Shown: piece after piece, positions 15,048 to 21,172 of the stretch | Position numbering within the stretch: position 1 is the stretch's first letter | Layout: each line of letters opens with the position of its first letter | Assembly: GCA_043808585.1 (NCBI GenBank) | Contig: JAZDES010000076.1 | Span: 1-21,172, forward strand | Direction: 5' to 3' | Length of the DNA: 21,172 bases | Source: CAYVMN01 sp043808585 | GTDB taxonomy: Bacteria; Desulfobacterota; DSM-4660; Desulfatiglandales; Desulfatiglandaceae | Notes under the pieces: model-generated | The model's input: only the letters and a program-made list of their open reading frames with translations | Database searches by the model: none | What the model was told of the DNA's origin: nothing | Translations under genes and position numbers: made by a program

Positions 15048-16310
15048 ATGCAAGATGTGGTAATTGTCAGTGCAGTACGAACTCCCATTGGTGCCTATTG
15101 TGGCATGTTGAAGGATATCCCTGTGGAGAAGCTTGCCGCCATTGTCCTAAATGAGGCCATACAAAGAGCCAATATGAGGCCTGAAGATGTGGATGACGTG
15201 ATTATGGGGCAGTCCTTCGCAAATGGAGAATCGCCGAACGTTGCGCGCCTCGCCCTCCTGGAGGCCGGCTGGCCGGTCCAGGTGCCGGGTCTGACTCTGG
15301 ATAGGCGTTGCTGCTCCGGTCTCCAGTCTGTCTGGTCCGCAGCCATGGAGATACAGACAGAGAACGCCGACATTGTTGTCGCTGGTGGCGCCGACAGCAT
15401 GAGCCGCAGCGAGTTCTATATCCCAGGCGAGTTCATTAAGTGGGGGGGGGGGGGAAAGATGGACCCGAAGTGGGGCTTCTTCCCTAGACACCATGGCAGT
15501 CTTTCCCTCTGGGGGCTGCCTCTCTACGACAGAATACAGCGTGGCAGACCGATGCATCAACCCATTGAAAGATTTGGGGAGATCAACTCCATGATGACTT
15601 GGGCGGAGACAGCGGCAAAGGAGGAGGGCATAAGCCGTGAGGAGGCTGACAGATGGGCCTTCCGTTCACATCAAAGGGCCATCTCTGCTATAGACGCAGG
15701 GAAATTTAAGGAAGAGATCGTACCTGTGACTGTCACAGGAAAAAAGGGTGATGTCTTACTGGATACGGACGAAACGCCCCGCCGGGACACCACACTGGAG
15801 CAACTTTCCAAACTTCGAACCCTATATGCAGATGGGGTTTGCACTGCAGGTAACTCCTCCAGTGAAAATGATGGCGCTGCTGCACTGATCTTGAGTACCC
15901 CTGAGAAGGCTGAACAGCACGGGGCAAACACAATGGGTTATCTCAAGTCATTTGCCGTTGCCGCAGCTGATCCGACACTCACCTATCCTGCAGTACCCAA
16001 GGCCGTAAACAAGGCCCTGAAAAAGGCAGGGCTCACTATTGATCAGATGGACCTTATTGAAATCCAGGAGGCCTTCGCCGTCCAGGCATTGGCAGACGCA
16101 AAGCTGATGGGGATCAGTGAAGAAGACTTGGAAAAAAAGGTCAATGTAAATGGTTCGGGCATTTCACTCGGGCATCCTATCGGTGCCACAGGCTCCATGA
16201 GGCTGACCACACTCGTCCATGAGATGGTAAGACGCGATGCCAGGTATGGACTCCTGACAATATGTGGAGGAGGGGGGCTGGGCATCTGCGCCATTCTTGA
16301 AAGGAAGTAG
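15048..16310 (+). CDS. Thiolase family protein (acetyl-CoA C-acyltransferase-like)
   Basis: This 420-aa enzyme belongs to the degradative/biosynthetic thiolase family, which splits or forms 3-oxoacyl-CoA. The nucleophile is Cys88 in LDRRCCSGLQS, with a second Cys89 next to it. His376 lies in SLGHPIGATG and Cys406 in TICGGGGLG. The usual Asn-Glu-Ala-Phe motif reads QEAF (Gln340), so the residue that helps form the oxyanion hole is changed. The lid region has an insert at about 127-172 rich in Trp, Gly and His, coded across 13 consecutive G (15442-15454, residues 133-136). ATG 15048 follows AAAGGAGG at 15034-15040; the frame is open to 15000 but without a ribosome site. Terminator and repeat upstream suggest it has its own promoter. 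The substrate is unknown. Confidence 0.87.
   Translation: MQDVVIVSAVRTPIGAYCGMLKDIPVEKLAAIVLNEAIQRANMRPEDVDDVIMGQSFANGESPNVARLALLEAGWPVQVPGLTLDRRCCSGLQSVWSAAMEIQTENADIVVAGGADSMSRSEFYIPGEFIKWGGGGKMDPKWGFFPRHHGSLSLWGLPLYDRIQRGRPMHQPIERFGEINSMMTWAETAAKEEGISREEADRWAFRSHQRAISAIDAGKFKEEIVPVTVTGKKGDVLLDTDETPRRDTTLEQLSKLRTLYADGVCTAGNSSSENDGAAALILSTPEKAEQHGANTMGYLKSFAVAAADPTLTYPAVPKAVNKALKKAGLTIDQMDLIEIQEAFAVQALADAKLMGISEEDLEKKVNVNGSGISLGHPIGATGSMRLTTLVHEMVRRDARYGLLTICGGGGLGICAILERK
15442..15454 (+). repeat. 13-G homopolymer inside the thiolase gene
   Basis: Thirteen consecutive G follow the Trp132 codon and encode the Gly133-Gly136 run with the first base of the next lysine codon just after it. The reading frame remains open at this length. 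Gain or loss of one G would shift the frame. It may be a slippage-prone site or a read-length error. Confidence 0.9.
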
Positions 16311-16413
16311 GCAAATTATCGCTTAAGCAGAGGGGAGGTGAAAACCGCAAATCCGAAAAATCATTGTTCTGTTTCTGTGGCCATAACCTTTAACATTTAG
16401 GAGGTGAACAGTC

Positions 16414-17415
16414 ATGAAAACAATCAGAACGATAGCGGTGACCGTTGTTGCGTTGGCCTTATTTGGCCTCTTTCCAGGACAGGCACACAAGGCCAATGCT
16501 GCAAAAGAGTGCGTTGTCCGGATTGCGCAGCAATATGGACTCTGGTGTGCCATCAACACCATTGTGGTCAAGAAAAAATTGATCCAGAAGTACGCGCCAG
16601 GATGCGAGGTGGTCGAGAGTAGATTTGCCTCGGGAGCTGATATCAGGAGCGCCCTGATTGCGGGCCGTCTGGATGTGGGGATATCTGGATTTGCCCCGTT
16701 TATAAAAGGCTGGAGTAAAGGGGCCCCCACCAAGACATGTGACGTGATGACCGCTTATAAACACGAGCTTGTGACCTATCATGATGATGTAAAGGATATC
16801 CACGACTTCGTCAAGCTGGCCAAGTCTAAGCCGGGATTCAAGATCGGCGCCCCGGCACCGGGGAGTTCCAACCACATCGCCTTGCAATGGTATTTAAAGA
16901 TAAACGGTTATGACCCGAAGACCCTGGATACATATATTGTAAAGATGAAGCACCCCATTTCCTATCAATCCCTCATAAAACAACAGGTCGATGCCCACGT
17001 CACAAGCCCTCCCTTTGCGGTGCTGGAAAAGGAGAAGGGGATGAAATCCATTGCAGCACTATGGCCCAACCCGGGCGGTTGGATGCCCAATGCACAGGTG
17101 GTGGTAAACACCAAGTGGGCCAAGGAAAACCCCAAGGTCTATCAGGCCGTGGTAAAGGCATACAATGAGGCCGCCAAGTGGGCCAACGAGCACCCCAAGG
17201 AGGCGGCCGAACTCCTGGCTCCCACCCTCAAGATGTCGGTCGATGAGACCATGAAGCAGTTGGAGAGCGAGGTTCGTTACGACGTATCGGAATACGATAT
17301 TGAAAAACAGCTGCTCAGGTACGCCGACTTTATGTACGAAGTGGGTCTTATCAAAAAGAAGCCGGAAAAACTGAGCGACTTTGCCATGATAGAGCTCGTT
17401 GAAGCGGGCCATTGA
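16414..17415 (+). CDS. ABC transporter substrate-binding protein, NitT/TauT (SsuA/ThiY-like) family
   Basis: This 333-aa periplasmic protein has a signal peptide (MKTIRTIAV, hydrophobic core, likely cut after ANA near residue 29). The mature protein begins with VRIAQQYGLWC and shows the family plan: FASGADIRSALIAGRLDVGI (about 69-88), a strand that samples concentration-dependent occupancy; then KIGAPAPGSSNHIALQWYL (about 147-165), the hinge-side binding loop; and a C-terminal helix rich in Ala and Glu. Such receptors bind sulfonates, taurine, nitrate, bicarbonate, aromatic acids or thiamine precursors, so the ligand is open. ATG 16414 is a few bases after AGGAGGTG. It lies 103 bases after the thiolase and before its ATPase and permeases. 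Confidence 0.88.
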   Translation: MKTIRTIAVTVVALALFGLFPGQAHKANAAKECVVRIAQQYGLWCAINTIVVKKKLIQKYAPGCEVVESRFASGADIRSALIAGRLDVGISGFAPFIKGWSKGAPTKTCDVMTAYKHELVTYHDDVKDIHDFVKLAKSKPGFKIGAPAPGSSNHIALQWYLKINGYDPKTLDTYIVKMKHPISYQSLIKQQVDAHVTSPPFAVLEKEKGMKSIAALWPNPGGWMPNAQVVVNTKWAKENPKVYQAVVKAYNEAAKWANEHPKEAAELLAPTLKMSVDETMKQLESEVRYDVSEYDIEKQLLRYADFMYEVGLIKKKPEKLSDFAMIELVEAGH

Positions 17416-17431
17416 TTGAGCTGCGATAAGT

Positions 17432-17469
17432 GCCGGGGGGGAATCGAAATGCGTCTTTGTTCCCCTGGC
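17432..17469 (+). other. Stem-loop downstream of the substrate-binding protein gene
   Basis: GCC plus GGGGAA (17432-17443, with extra G) pairs with TTCCCC plus GGC (17460-17469). The following CTTGTTTT is only weakly T-rich. Such stems often limit read-through or protect the 3' end so that the binding protein is made in excess of its ATPase and permeases. Confidence 0.45.
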
Positions 17470-17495
17470 CCTTGTTTTGAAGCAGTTCGAATCAA

Positions 17496-17584
17496 GAGGC
17501 CAAGGCCAGCTGGGCCTCCGATACTCTGAATATCTGTTCGCGGAGTATTGGAGTACTGGGGTTTGGTGAGTTTGTCGAACCCAG
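17496..17584 (+). repeat. Intergenic palindromic repeats
   Basis: GAGGCC (17496-17501) is inverted at 17513-17518. Next come GGAGTATTGGAGTACT at 17542-17557 and a hairpin made by CTGGG-TT and AACCCAG (17556-17584) around GGTGAGTTTGTCG. The GGTGAG-TTGTCGAACC core resembles a short dispersed repeat seen in many bacterial genomes. No gene is visible between the binding protein and ATPase genes. Confidence 0.45.
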
Positions 17585-17652
17585 ATAATCTTACCGATTC
17601 TGAGAATATGAGTGTGAGCGCGTGCGTTCTGAAAGTAAGGAGCGAGTAAACG

Positions 17653-18414
17653 GTGTCTACCAGCAACGTTAAGCTCAGTGTGACCAACCTGTCCAAACGC
17701 TATCTGGAGCCCCCTGTCCAGGCCCTAAAAGATATCAGCTTTGAGGTCAATGACGAGGATTTTCTCTGTATCATAGGCCCGTCAGGATGTGGGAAATCAA
17801 CCACCTTGAGGCTGATCGCCGGGTTCGAAGAACCAACAGAGGGGACAGTCCTTCTGGATGGAAATAAGGTTAGAGAACCCGGTCCGGACCGGGCCATGGT
17901 ATTTCAGGATCTGAATCAGCTTTTTCCCTGGAAGACGACGCTAAAGAATGTGGTCTATCCCCTCAAGGTCAACCAGCTTTACTCGGATAATCAAAACAGG
18001 ATGGAGGTGGCAAAGAAATACCTGAGGATGGTGGGACTTGATGAAAACTTCGACACGGCATTTCCCCACCAGCTTTCAGGGGGGATGAAGCAGCGGGTGG
18101 CCATTGCCAGGGCGCTTGCGTTAGACCCAAAGGTCCTCCTGATGGATGAACCATTTGGCAGCATTGACGCCCAGACCAGGACGGGCCTCCAGGTCGAACT
18201 GCTGAAGATCTGGGAAGAGACCCAAAAGACCATTCTCTTTGTTACACACAACATTGAAGAAGCAATACTGATCGGAACACGAATCCTTGTCCTGGGCACC
18301 AACCCCGGGAGGGTCCTTCAGATATTCGATAATCCCCTGCCACAACCCAGGGTCGCCACAGACCCTAATTTCGGGGAATTCTGGGAGACGCTTTATAACC
18401 TTTTGAAACAGTAA
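17653..18414 (+). CDS. ABC transporter ATP-binding protein, NitT/TauT (SsuB/TauB-like) family
   Basis: This 253-aa cytoplasmic ATPase powers the importer. Walker A is GPSGCGKST (42-50), the Q-loop is at Gln85 (VFQD), the signature is LSGGMKQR (141-148), Walker B is VLLMDEPFGSID (161-172) with catalytic Glu166, and the switch histidine is His199 (FVTHN). FPWKTTLKNV after the Q-loop is typical of the nitrate/taurine/sulfonate group. The GTG start at 17653 lies ten bases after AAGGAG; the upstream frame offers no better start. A TTG-started permease gene follows after 12 bases, so these two are probably coupled. Confidence 0.93.
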   Translation: MSTSNVKLSVTNLSKRYLEPPVQALKDISFEVNDEDFLCIIGPSGCGKSTTLRLIAGFEEPTEGTVLLDGNKVREPGPDRAMVFQDLNQLFPWKTTLKNVVYPLKVNQLYSDNQNRMEVAKKYLRMVGLDENFDTAFPHQLSGGMKQRVAIARALALDPKVLLMDEPFGSIDAQTRTGLQVELLKIWEETQKTILFVTHNIEEAILIGTRILVLGTNPGRVLQIFDNPLPQPRVATDPNFGEFWETLYNLLKQ

Positions 18415-18426
18415 ATCGGGTGTACT

Positions 18427-19209
18427 TTGACCAGAATCTCATTTCTTAGAAAAACCATTTGCCAGGCCATCTTCCTGTTGGTCGTAGTCGGGGTCTGGGC
18501 CTATTTTGTGAGACACCAGGCCAGTGAAATGACCATGCCGCCACCCTGGACCGTTGGGAAGATGTTCTTTGAATTCCTCGTCTCCGGGGAGCTGCTGTAC
18601 AAACTCTACTACACCGTCCTTGCAATCCTGGTGGGGCTTGCCGCTTCCATTATTATTGCAATTGTAATGACAACCGCGGCATTACTCTTCACCCGGACTG
18701 CCTACATCGTAGAGGTCCTGACTTCAATTATGCATCCCATGCCCTCGGTTGCCATGATCCCCCTGGTCATCGTCTGGATAGGGATTGGTTTCCCAGGGGT
18801 CGTGGCCCTCACCATCAACTCCTGCCTGTGGCCGATCCTTTTGAATTCCTACACCGGGTTTAGGGCCGTCCATGTGACCTATATGGAAGTGGGTCGAAAT
18901 GTGGGGCTCAGGAAATTCAGGCTGATCGGTTCGGTGATGATCCCTTCAGCCCTCCCCTACCTCCTGGCAGGCCTCAAGGTGGCATGGGCCAGGAGCTGGA
19001 GAACCGTCGTGGCAGCGGAAATGGTATTTGGAACGACCACCGCCTCTGAAGGGATCGGCTGGTTTATCTTTGAGGCGCTCCAGTATGTGAATTTCAGCCA
19101 GATACTCTCAGGGATATTTGTCATCATTATCTTTGGGATCGTGATGGAAAGGGGTGTTTTCGAGACCATCGAGAAGAAGACGGTCATCAAGTGGGGAATG
19201 TCGAAATAG
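18427..19209 (+). CDS. ABC transporter permease 1, NitT/TauT (SsuC/TauC-like) family
   Basis: This 260-aa membrane protein has about six hydrophobic segments. The coupling loop EVGRNVGLRKFRLIGSVMIP (about 157-176) carries the EAA-type E-x-G-x(9)-P pattern that contacts the ATPase. MHPMPSVAMIPLVIVWIGIG (about 102-121) is characteristic of the NitT/TauT permeases. The start is TTG at 18427 with only a weak GGGTG upstream; no ATG occurs before the first membrane segment, so the N-terminus is uncertain. The gene is a clear paralogue of the next one. Confidence 0.87.
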   Translation: MTRISFLRKTICQAIFLLVVVGVWAYFVRHQASEMTMPPPWTVGKMFFEFLVSGELLYKLYYTVLAILVGLAASIIIAIVMTTAALLFTRTAYIVEVLTSIMHPMPSVAMIPLVIVWIGIGFPGVVALTINSCLWPILLNSYTGFRAVHVTYMEVGRNVGLRKFRLIGSVMIPSALPYLLAGLKVAWARSWRTVVAAEMVFGTTTASEGIGWFIFEALQYVNFSQILSGIFVIIIFGIVMERGVFETIEKKTVIKWGMSK

Positions 19210-19231
19210 GCAGCAGAGGAAGACTCCATCC

Positions 19232-20086
19232 ATGAGCCAAAAGGAACAGACCATCGCTATTTCTCAAAAACCGGAGCCACGGAGATTGCGAGAATGGATA
19301 ACGGGTAAGACGGTCACCCAATTGAGCGCTCTGTTGTGTATTCTCATCCTCTGGGAGGTCGTCTTTAGGATGGGAATCGTCAGTGAACTCCTGTTCCCTT
19401 CACCCCTGGATGTCCTTGCCCAATTCTGGCACAGCGCGGGTAATCTCTGTATGCGTGTGGGTGTCACTCTGAGCTATATCGTCTACGCCATAGGCATTTC
19501 CCTTTTCCTGAGTCTGATTCTCACATTTCTCTCCATGCGGTCACAGATCGTGGCTAGCATTATGGAGATGATCCTGGCCATGATGCACCCCCTTCCATCG
19601 GTGGCCCTTCTCCCCCTCCTTATCATCTGGTTTGGTCTGGGCTCCTTTTCTTTGCTGATTGTGGTGCTCAACTCTGCCCTCTGGCCGATCTTTCTCAATG
19701 CCTATACCGGCTTTCGGACGGTCCATCAGACCTATGTTGAGGTGGGTAGAAACATCGGCCTGAAGGGGCTCAGGCTTTTCTGGCACGTTGTCCTCCCATC
19801 GGCCCTCCCTTACCTGATTACGGGTTTTGAGATATCGTGGGCCAGGAGCTGGAGGGCAGCGATCGCGGTGGAACTGGTCTTTGGGGCAGCCACCACCGCG
19901 GGGGGAATCGGATGGACCATCTATATGTCCTATTTTGATATGGAGACGCCTCTCATGATCGCCGCCATTTTTATCATCGCGGCAGTGGGGGTTCTGGCGG
20001 AAAAACTGGGGATGGAGACCCTGGAGGACAACACCGTTCTCAAATGGGGTATGATCCAGAAGACCGAAACCATGGGGGCCCAATAG
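19232..20086 (+). CDS. ABC transporter permease 2, NitT/TauT (SsuC/TauC-like) family
   Basis: This 284-aa permease is homologous to the one before it across the whole membrane domain: both share LPYL, ARSWR, EGIGW/GGIGW and a TVxKWGM near the C-terminus. Its EAA-type loop is EVGRNIGLKGLRLFWHVVLP. It has a longer charged N-terminal segment (SQKEQTIAISQKPEPRRLRE) before the first helix. ATG 19232 follows AGAGGA at 11 bases; the frame extends to 19154 inside permease 1, but the added 26 Arg/Ser-rich residues are clearly out-of-frame read of that gene. Two different permeases encoded together suggest a heterodimeric channel. No good terminator follows. Confidence 0.87.
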   Translation: MSQKEQTIAISQKPEPRRLREWITGKTVTQLSALLCILILWEVVFRMGIVSELLFPSPLDVLAQFWHSAGNLCMRVGVTLSYIVYAIGISLFLSLILTFLSMRSQIVASIMEMILAMMHPLPSVALLPLLIIWFGLGSFSLLIVVLNSALWPIFLNAYTGFRTVHQTYVEVGRNIGLKGLRLFWHVVLPSALPYLITGFEISWARSWRAAIAVELVFGAATTAGGIGWTIYMSYFDMETPLMIAAIFIIAAVGVLAEKLGMETLEDNTVLKWGMIQKTETMGAQ

Positions 20087-20287
20087 AGCCCACCCCCCTT
20101 CGCAGGTAAATCCCGCAGGCGACCAAGAGACTAAGGCTAATCTCCACATTCGGGAATCTTGTATTTCTGGATGGGCACCAGTTGGCCTGTTCAGTTTTTA
20201 TGGCTCCGATAAGTACCCCCCTCTTCAAATATCCTATCCATATCTGAGTTTCTACGTGGTTTCATATATAGCAGGTATCGCAAGGTG
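20087..20287. other. Intergenic stretch between the ABC operon and the attC-like site; nothing recognised
   Basis: I see no gene, strong promoter or terminator here. A 62-codon minus-strand frame at 20040-20228 overlaps the permease end and looks like chance. If the cassette model is right, this would be the DNA immediately after the last attC of the array, i.e. the junction with the chromosome. Confidence 0.4.
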
Positions 20288-20350
20288 AAATAACATTAAG
20301 TTCACCGGGAGCCCGATTTCCGGGCGATCCGGTGGAACGTCTGGTTATGC
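20288..20350 (-). other. Integron attC-like recombination site (63 bp)
   Basis: Read on the minus strand the order is: R'' GCATAAC (20344-20350), 5-base spacer CAGAC, L'' GTTCCACCGG (20329-20338), a variable terminal structure with its own stem GCCCG/CGGGC (20311-20325), L' CCGGTGAAC (20300-20308), 5-base spacer TTAAT, R' GTTATTT (20288-20294). R'' and R' pair over ATAAC/GTTAT, the two spacers are equal and unpaired, and the L boxes pair perfectly except for one extra C in L''. These are the defining traits of attC sites, including the extrahelical base that sets strand choice by the integrase. The site lies just downstream of the minus-strand gene, in the orientation expected for a cassette. 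Confidence 0.72.
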
Positions 20351-20403
20351 CCAATCAAGTGATGGCAACTAATCGTCTGTTTTTGCCTTCGCAACACTGA
20401 CAT
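20302..20403 (-). CDS. Small ORF (33 aa) reading into the attC-like site
   Basis: ATG at 20401-20403 lies two bases after a perfect GGAGG on the minus strand. The frame runs 33 codons through the attC-like structure to TGA at 20302-20304, giving a basic peptide (MSVLRRQKQTISCHH, then a His/Arg-rich end). I recognise no family. Because half of it is the translated attC, it may have no function and exist only because the site's sequence is constrained. It could equally be a short cassette peptide. Confidence 0.25.
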   Translation of the reverse strand: MSVLRRQKQTISCHHLIGHNQTFHRIARKSGSR

Positions 20404-20435
20404 CGCCTCCTACTTGCGAACAAATGACGCGTCAT
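20388..20435. promoter_or_regulatory. Inverted repeats between the cassette gene and the attC-like site
   Basis: TTCGCAA (20388-20394) is inverted at TTGCGAA (20414-20420), with 19 bases between. Next to it is a perfect 12-base palindrome, ATGACGCGTCAT (20424-20435). No T run follows on the minus strand, so it is not a standard terminator. The role is unknown. Confidence 0.35.
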
Positions 20436-20444
20436 GCCAATTCC

Positions 20445-20984
20445 TTAGAGACGAACCTGCGGCATAGTTTTGGTTTTGAATGTCTTAAACTGCTTCTGGC
20501 CGTCTCTGATTTCTCCAACTGTAAGTTTGGATTGGATCACCTTTTGTATTTCCTTGATTGCTACTCCAAACGTATCCTTGCTTTGCATTTTGTCCAAGGG
20601 AGTGGCTGCAAATCGATGCAATATGTTATCCAGTTTTTTTAACTCAATCACTTCAGGTGTTGTAAATCCCTCACCAATAAAGCTATCAGATACCTCATCC
20701 ATAAAATACTCAAATGAATATCCGAATCCGTCCGGAGACAAGGCAAACAAAGTCAGACGTACGTTCCTCAACGCCCTCGCCAACGTCAAGACAGCAAGAC
20801 TCCATTCTTTACGATCGTCTTTTGTTTTGCTTTTGGAATATTTTTCAAAAGCCATTTGACATTCCACCAGTGCTTCATGAAGAAAGACTATTTCCCTTTT
20901 GGCCAGTTTTTCGTTAAGTTCATCTGGGCTTTTGATGAATCCAACTATTTTTTCGAAAAGTATTTTTGCAATAGTCTCAAGCAT
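20445..20984 (-). CDS. Unrecognised cassette-encoded protein (179 aa)
   Basis: I recognise no family. The protein is almost wholly alpha-helical in character: an amphipathic N-terminus (MLETIAKILFEKIVGFIKS), a Lys/Glu-rich stretch (about 20-60), LALSPDGFGYSFEYFMDE-like aromatic centre (about 80-97, beginning LFALSPDG), and a Lys-rich C-terminus. There is no signal peptide or membrane helix. ATG 20984 is preferred because GCGAGG precedes it and because it lies inside the predicted cassette; the frame reaches an ATG at 21026, which would straddle the recombination point. The region is AT-richer than the operons to the left and in opposite orientation, consistent with acquisition. Cassette genes of unknown function commonly have these traits. 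Confidence 0.7.
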   Translation of the reverse strand: MLETIAKILFEKIVGFIKSPDELNEKLAKREIVFLHEALVECQMAFEKYSKSKTKDDRKEWSLAVLTLARALRNVRLTLFALSPDGFGYSFEYFMDEVSDSFIGEGFTTPEVIELKKLDNILHRFAATPLDKMQSKDTFGVAIKEIQKVIQSKLTVGEIRDGQKQFKTFKTKTMPQVRL

Positions 20985-21012
20985 ATTAAACCTCGCTCTA
21001 TTCCATTTTACG

Positions 21013-21068
21013 GCATAACATTTCATATTAACTCGTCAGTCCAGAGTTTTTTCCGGTTCAGGTTATTG
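21013..21068 (-). other. Second, weaker attC-like site at the upstream cassette boundary
   Basis: Read on the minus strand: CAATAAC (21062-21068, preceded by G), then CTGAA, CCGGAAAAAACTC, a nine-base loop, GAGTTAATAT, spacer GAAAT, and R' GTTATGC (21013-21019). The outer arms pair over ATAAC/GTTAT with five-base spacers, and AACTC pairs with GAGTT inside. The outer part of the L boxes pairs poorly, so this may be a degenerate attC or an attI-like site. Confidence 0.4.
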
Positions 21069-21171
21069 CAAGCTGTTGATAATGCTGACGGCTTCTGCTC
21101 TTTGACATAATTATTCGATAAATCAGGCTATTGTTGAAACTGCGAAAATTATGGAAGAACTCTTCTTGGAT
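21058..21171 (-). CDS. Possible C-terminal end of another ORF, cut by the window edge
   Basis: A minus-strand frame is open from the window edge for 37 codons and stops with TGA at 21058-21060, inside the start of the second attC-like site. Cassette genes often end there. It is short enough to be open by chance, and the residues (IQEEFFHNFRSF, later SKSRSRQHYQQLAIT) match no family I know. Confidence 0.25.
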   Translation of the reverse strand: MQEEFFHNFRSFNNSLIYRIIMSKSRSRQHYQQLAIT

Positions 21172-21172
21172 T

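Larger units (their letters stand above)
20294..21018 (-). mobile_element. Candidate integron gene cassette (725 bp)
   Basis: On the minus strand the predicted cassette begins at the TTATGCC of G|TTATGCC (cut after position 21019) and ends at the G of G|TTATTT (20294). It contains one gene and one attC-like site. The key test of a cassette is met: its first bases, TTATGCC, are the inverse complement of the R'' arm GGCATAA at the other end, so a closed circle would restore a fully symmetric attC. The gene starts 34 bases inside the boundary, as is usual for cassettes. No integrase gene is in the window. Confidence 0.65.

Noticed and set aside
20040..20228. 62-codon minus-strand frame at the end of the ABC operon
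   Set aside because: It overlaps permease 2, lacks a convincing ribosome site and shows no protein-like pattern.
20288..20350. Reading the palindrome as a Rho-independent terminator
   Set aside because: There is no T run on either side, and the equal spacers with separate outer arms are not a terminator trait.
20856..21110. 84-codon + strand frame over the cassette gene start
   Set aside because: It is antisense to the better-supported minus-strand gene and has no ribosome site or recognisable features.
21102..21134. TTGACA at 21102-21107 as a possible + strand promoter
   Set aside because: No acceptable -10 box occurs at 16-18 bases; the nearest candidate is too far.

Overview
The window looks like chromosomal DNA of an anaerobic bacterium, most likely a Desulfobacterota (former Deltaproteobacteria) member. 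The reasons are oxygen-sensitive two-subunit Fe-S fumarase, a two-anchor succinate dehydrogenase/fumarate reductase, a TRAP transporter, split biotin-carboxylase genes, strong AGGAGG ribosome sites and short intergenic repeats of a kind common in that group. This placement is inferred from gene content, not from a marker gene.

Layout on the + strand. (1) 1-222: C-terminal end of a GntR/FCD regulator. (2) 245-5063: fumarase alpha and beta, then sdhC-sdhD-sdhB-sdhA, ending at a possible terminator. (3) 5159-7894: a split UxaA-family lyase (small SAF subunit plus large subunit) and a family III CoA-transferase. (4) 7980-11036: a complete TRAP transporter (DctP, DctQ, DctM) with a large folded element between dctP and dctQ. 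(5) 11368-14718: a three-gene biotin-dependent carboxylase (carrier, biotin carboxylase, free-standing pyruvate-carboxylase-type carboxyltransferase), closed by a clear Rho-independent terminator. (6) 14829-14975: a MITE-like repeat. (7) 15048-16310: a thiolase that carries a 13-G homopolymer. (8) 16414-20086: a NitT/TauT-type ABC importer with two different permeases.

The genes fit one branch of central metabolism: uptake of an organic acid (TRAP), its lyase or CoA-ester conversion, carboxylation of pyruvate (or a related 2-oxoacid) to oxaloacetate, and malate-fumarate-succinate interconversion. Malate dehydrogenase is not in the window. The SdhA-like flavoprotein has Cys where classical enzymes have the FAD-linking His, which affects how the direction of this branch should be read.

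The right end (about 20288-21172) is different in character. It is AT-richer and in opposite orientation, and it has the anatomy of an integron gene cassette: an unrecognised 179-aa protein gene followed by a 63-bp attC-like site. The outer arm of that site is the exact inverse complement of the sequence at the cassette's 5' boundary. A second, weaker attC-like site and the tail of another possible ORF lie at the far edge, so an array may continue beyond the window. This is the most notable find here.
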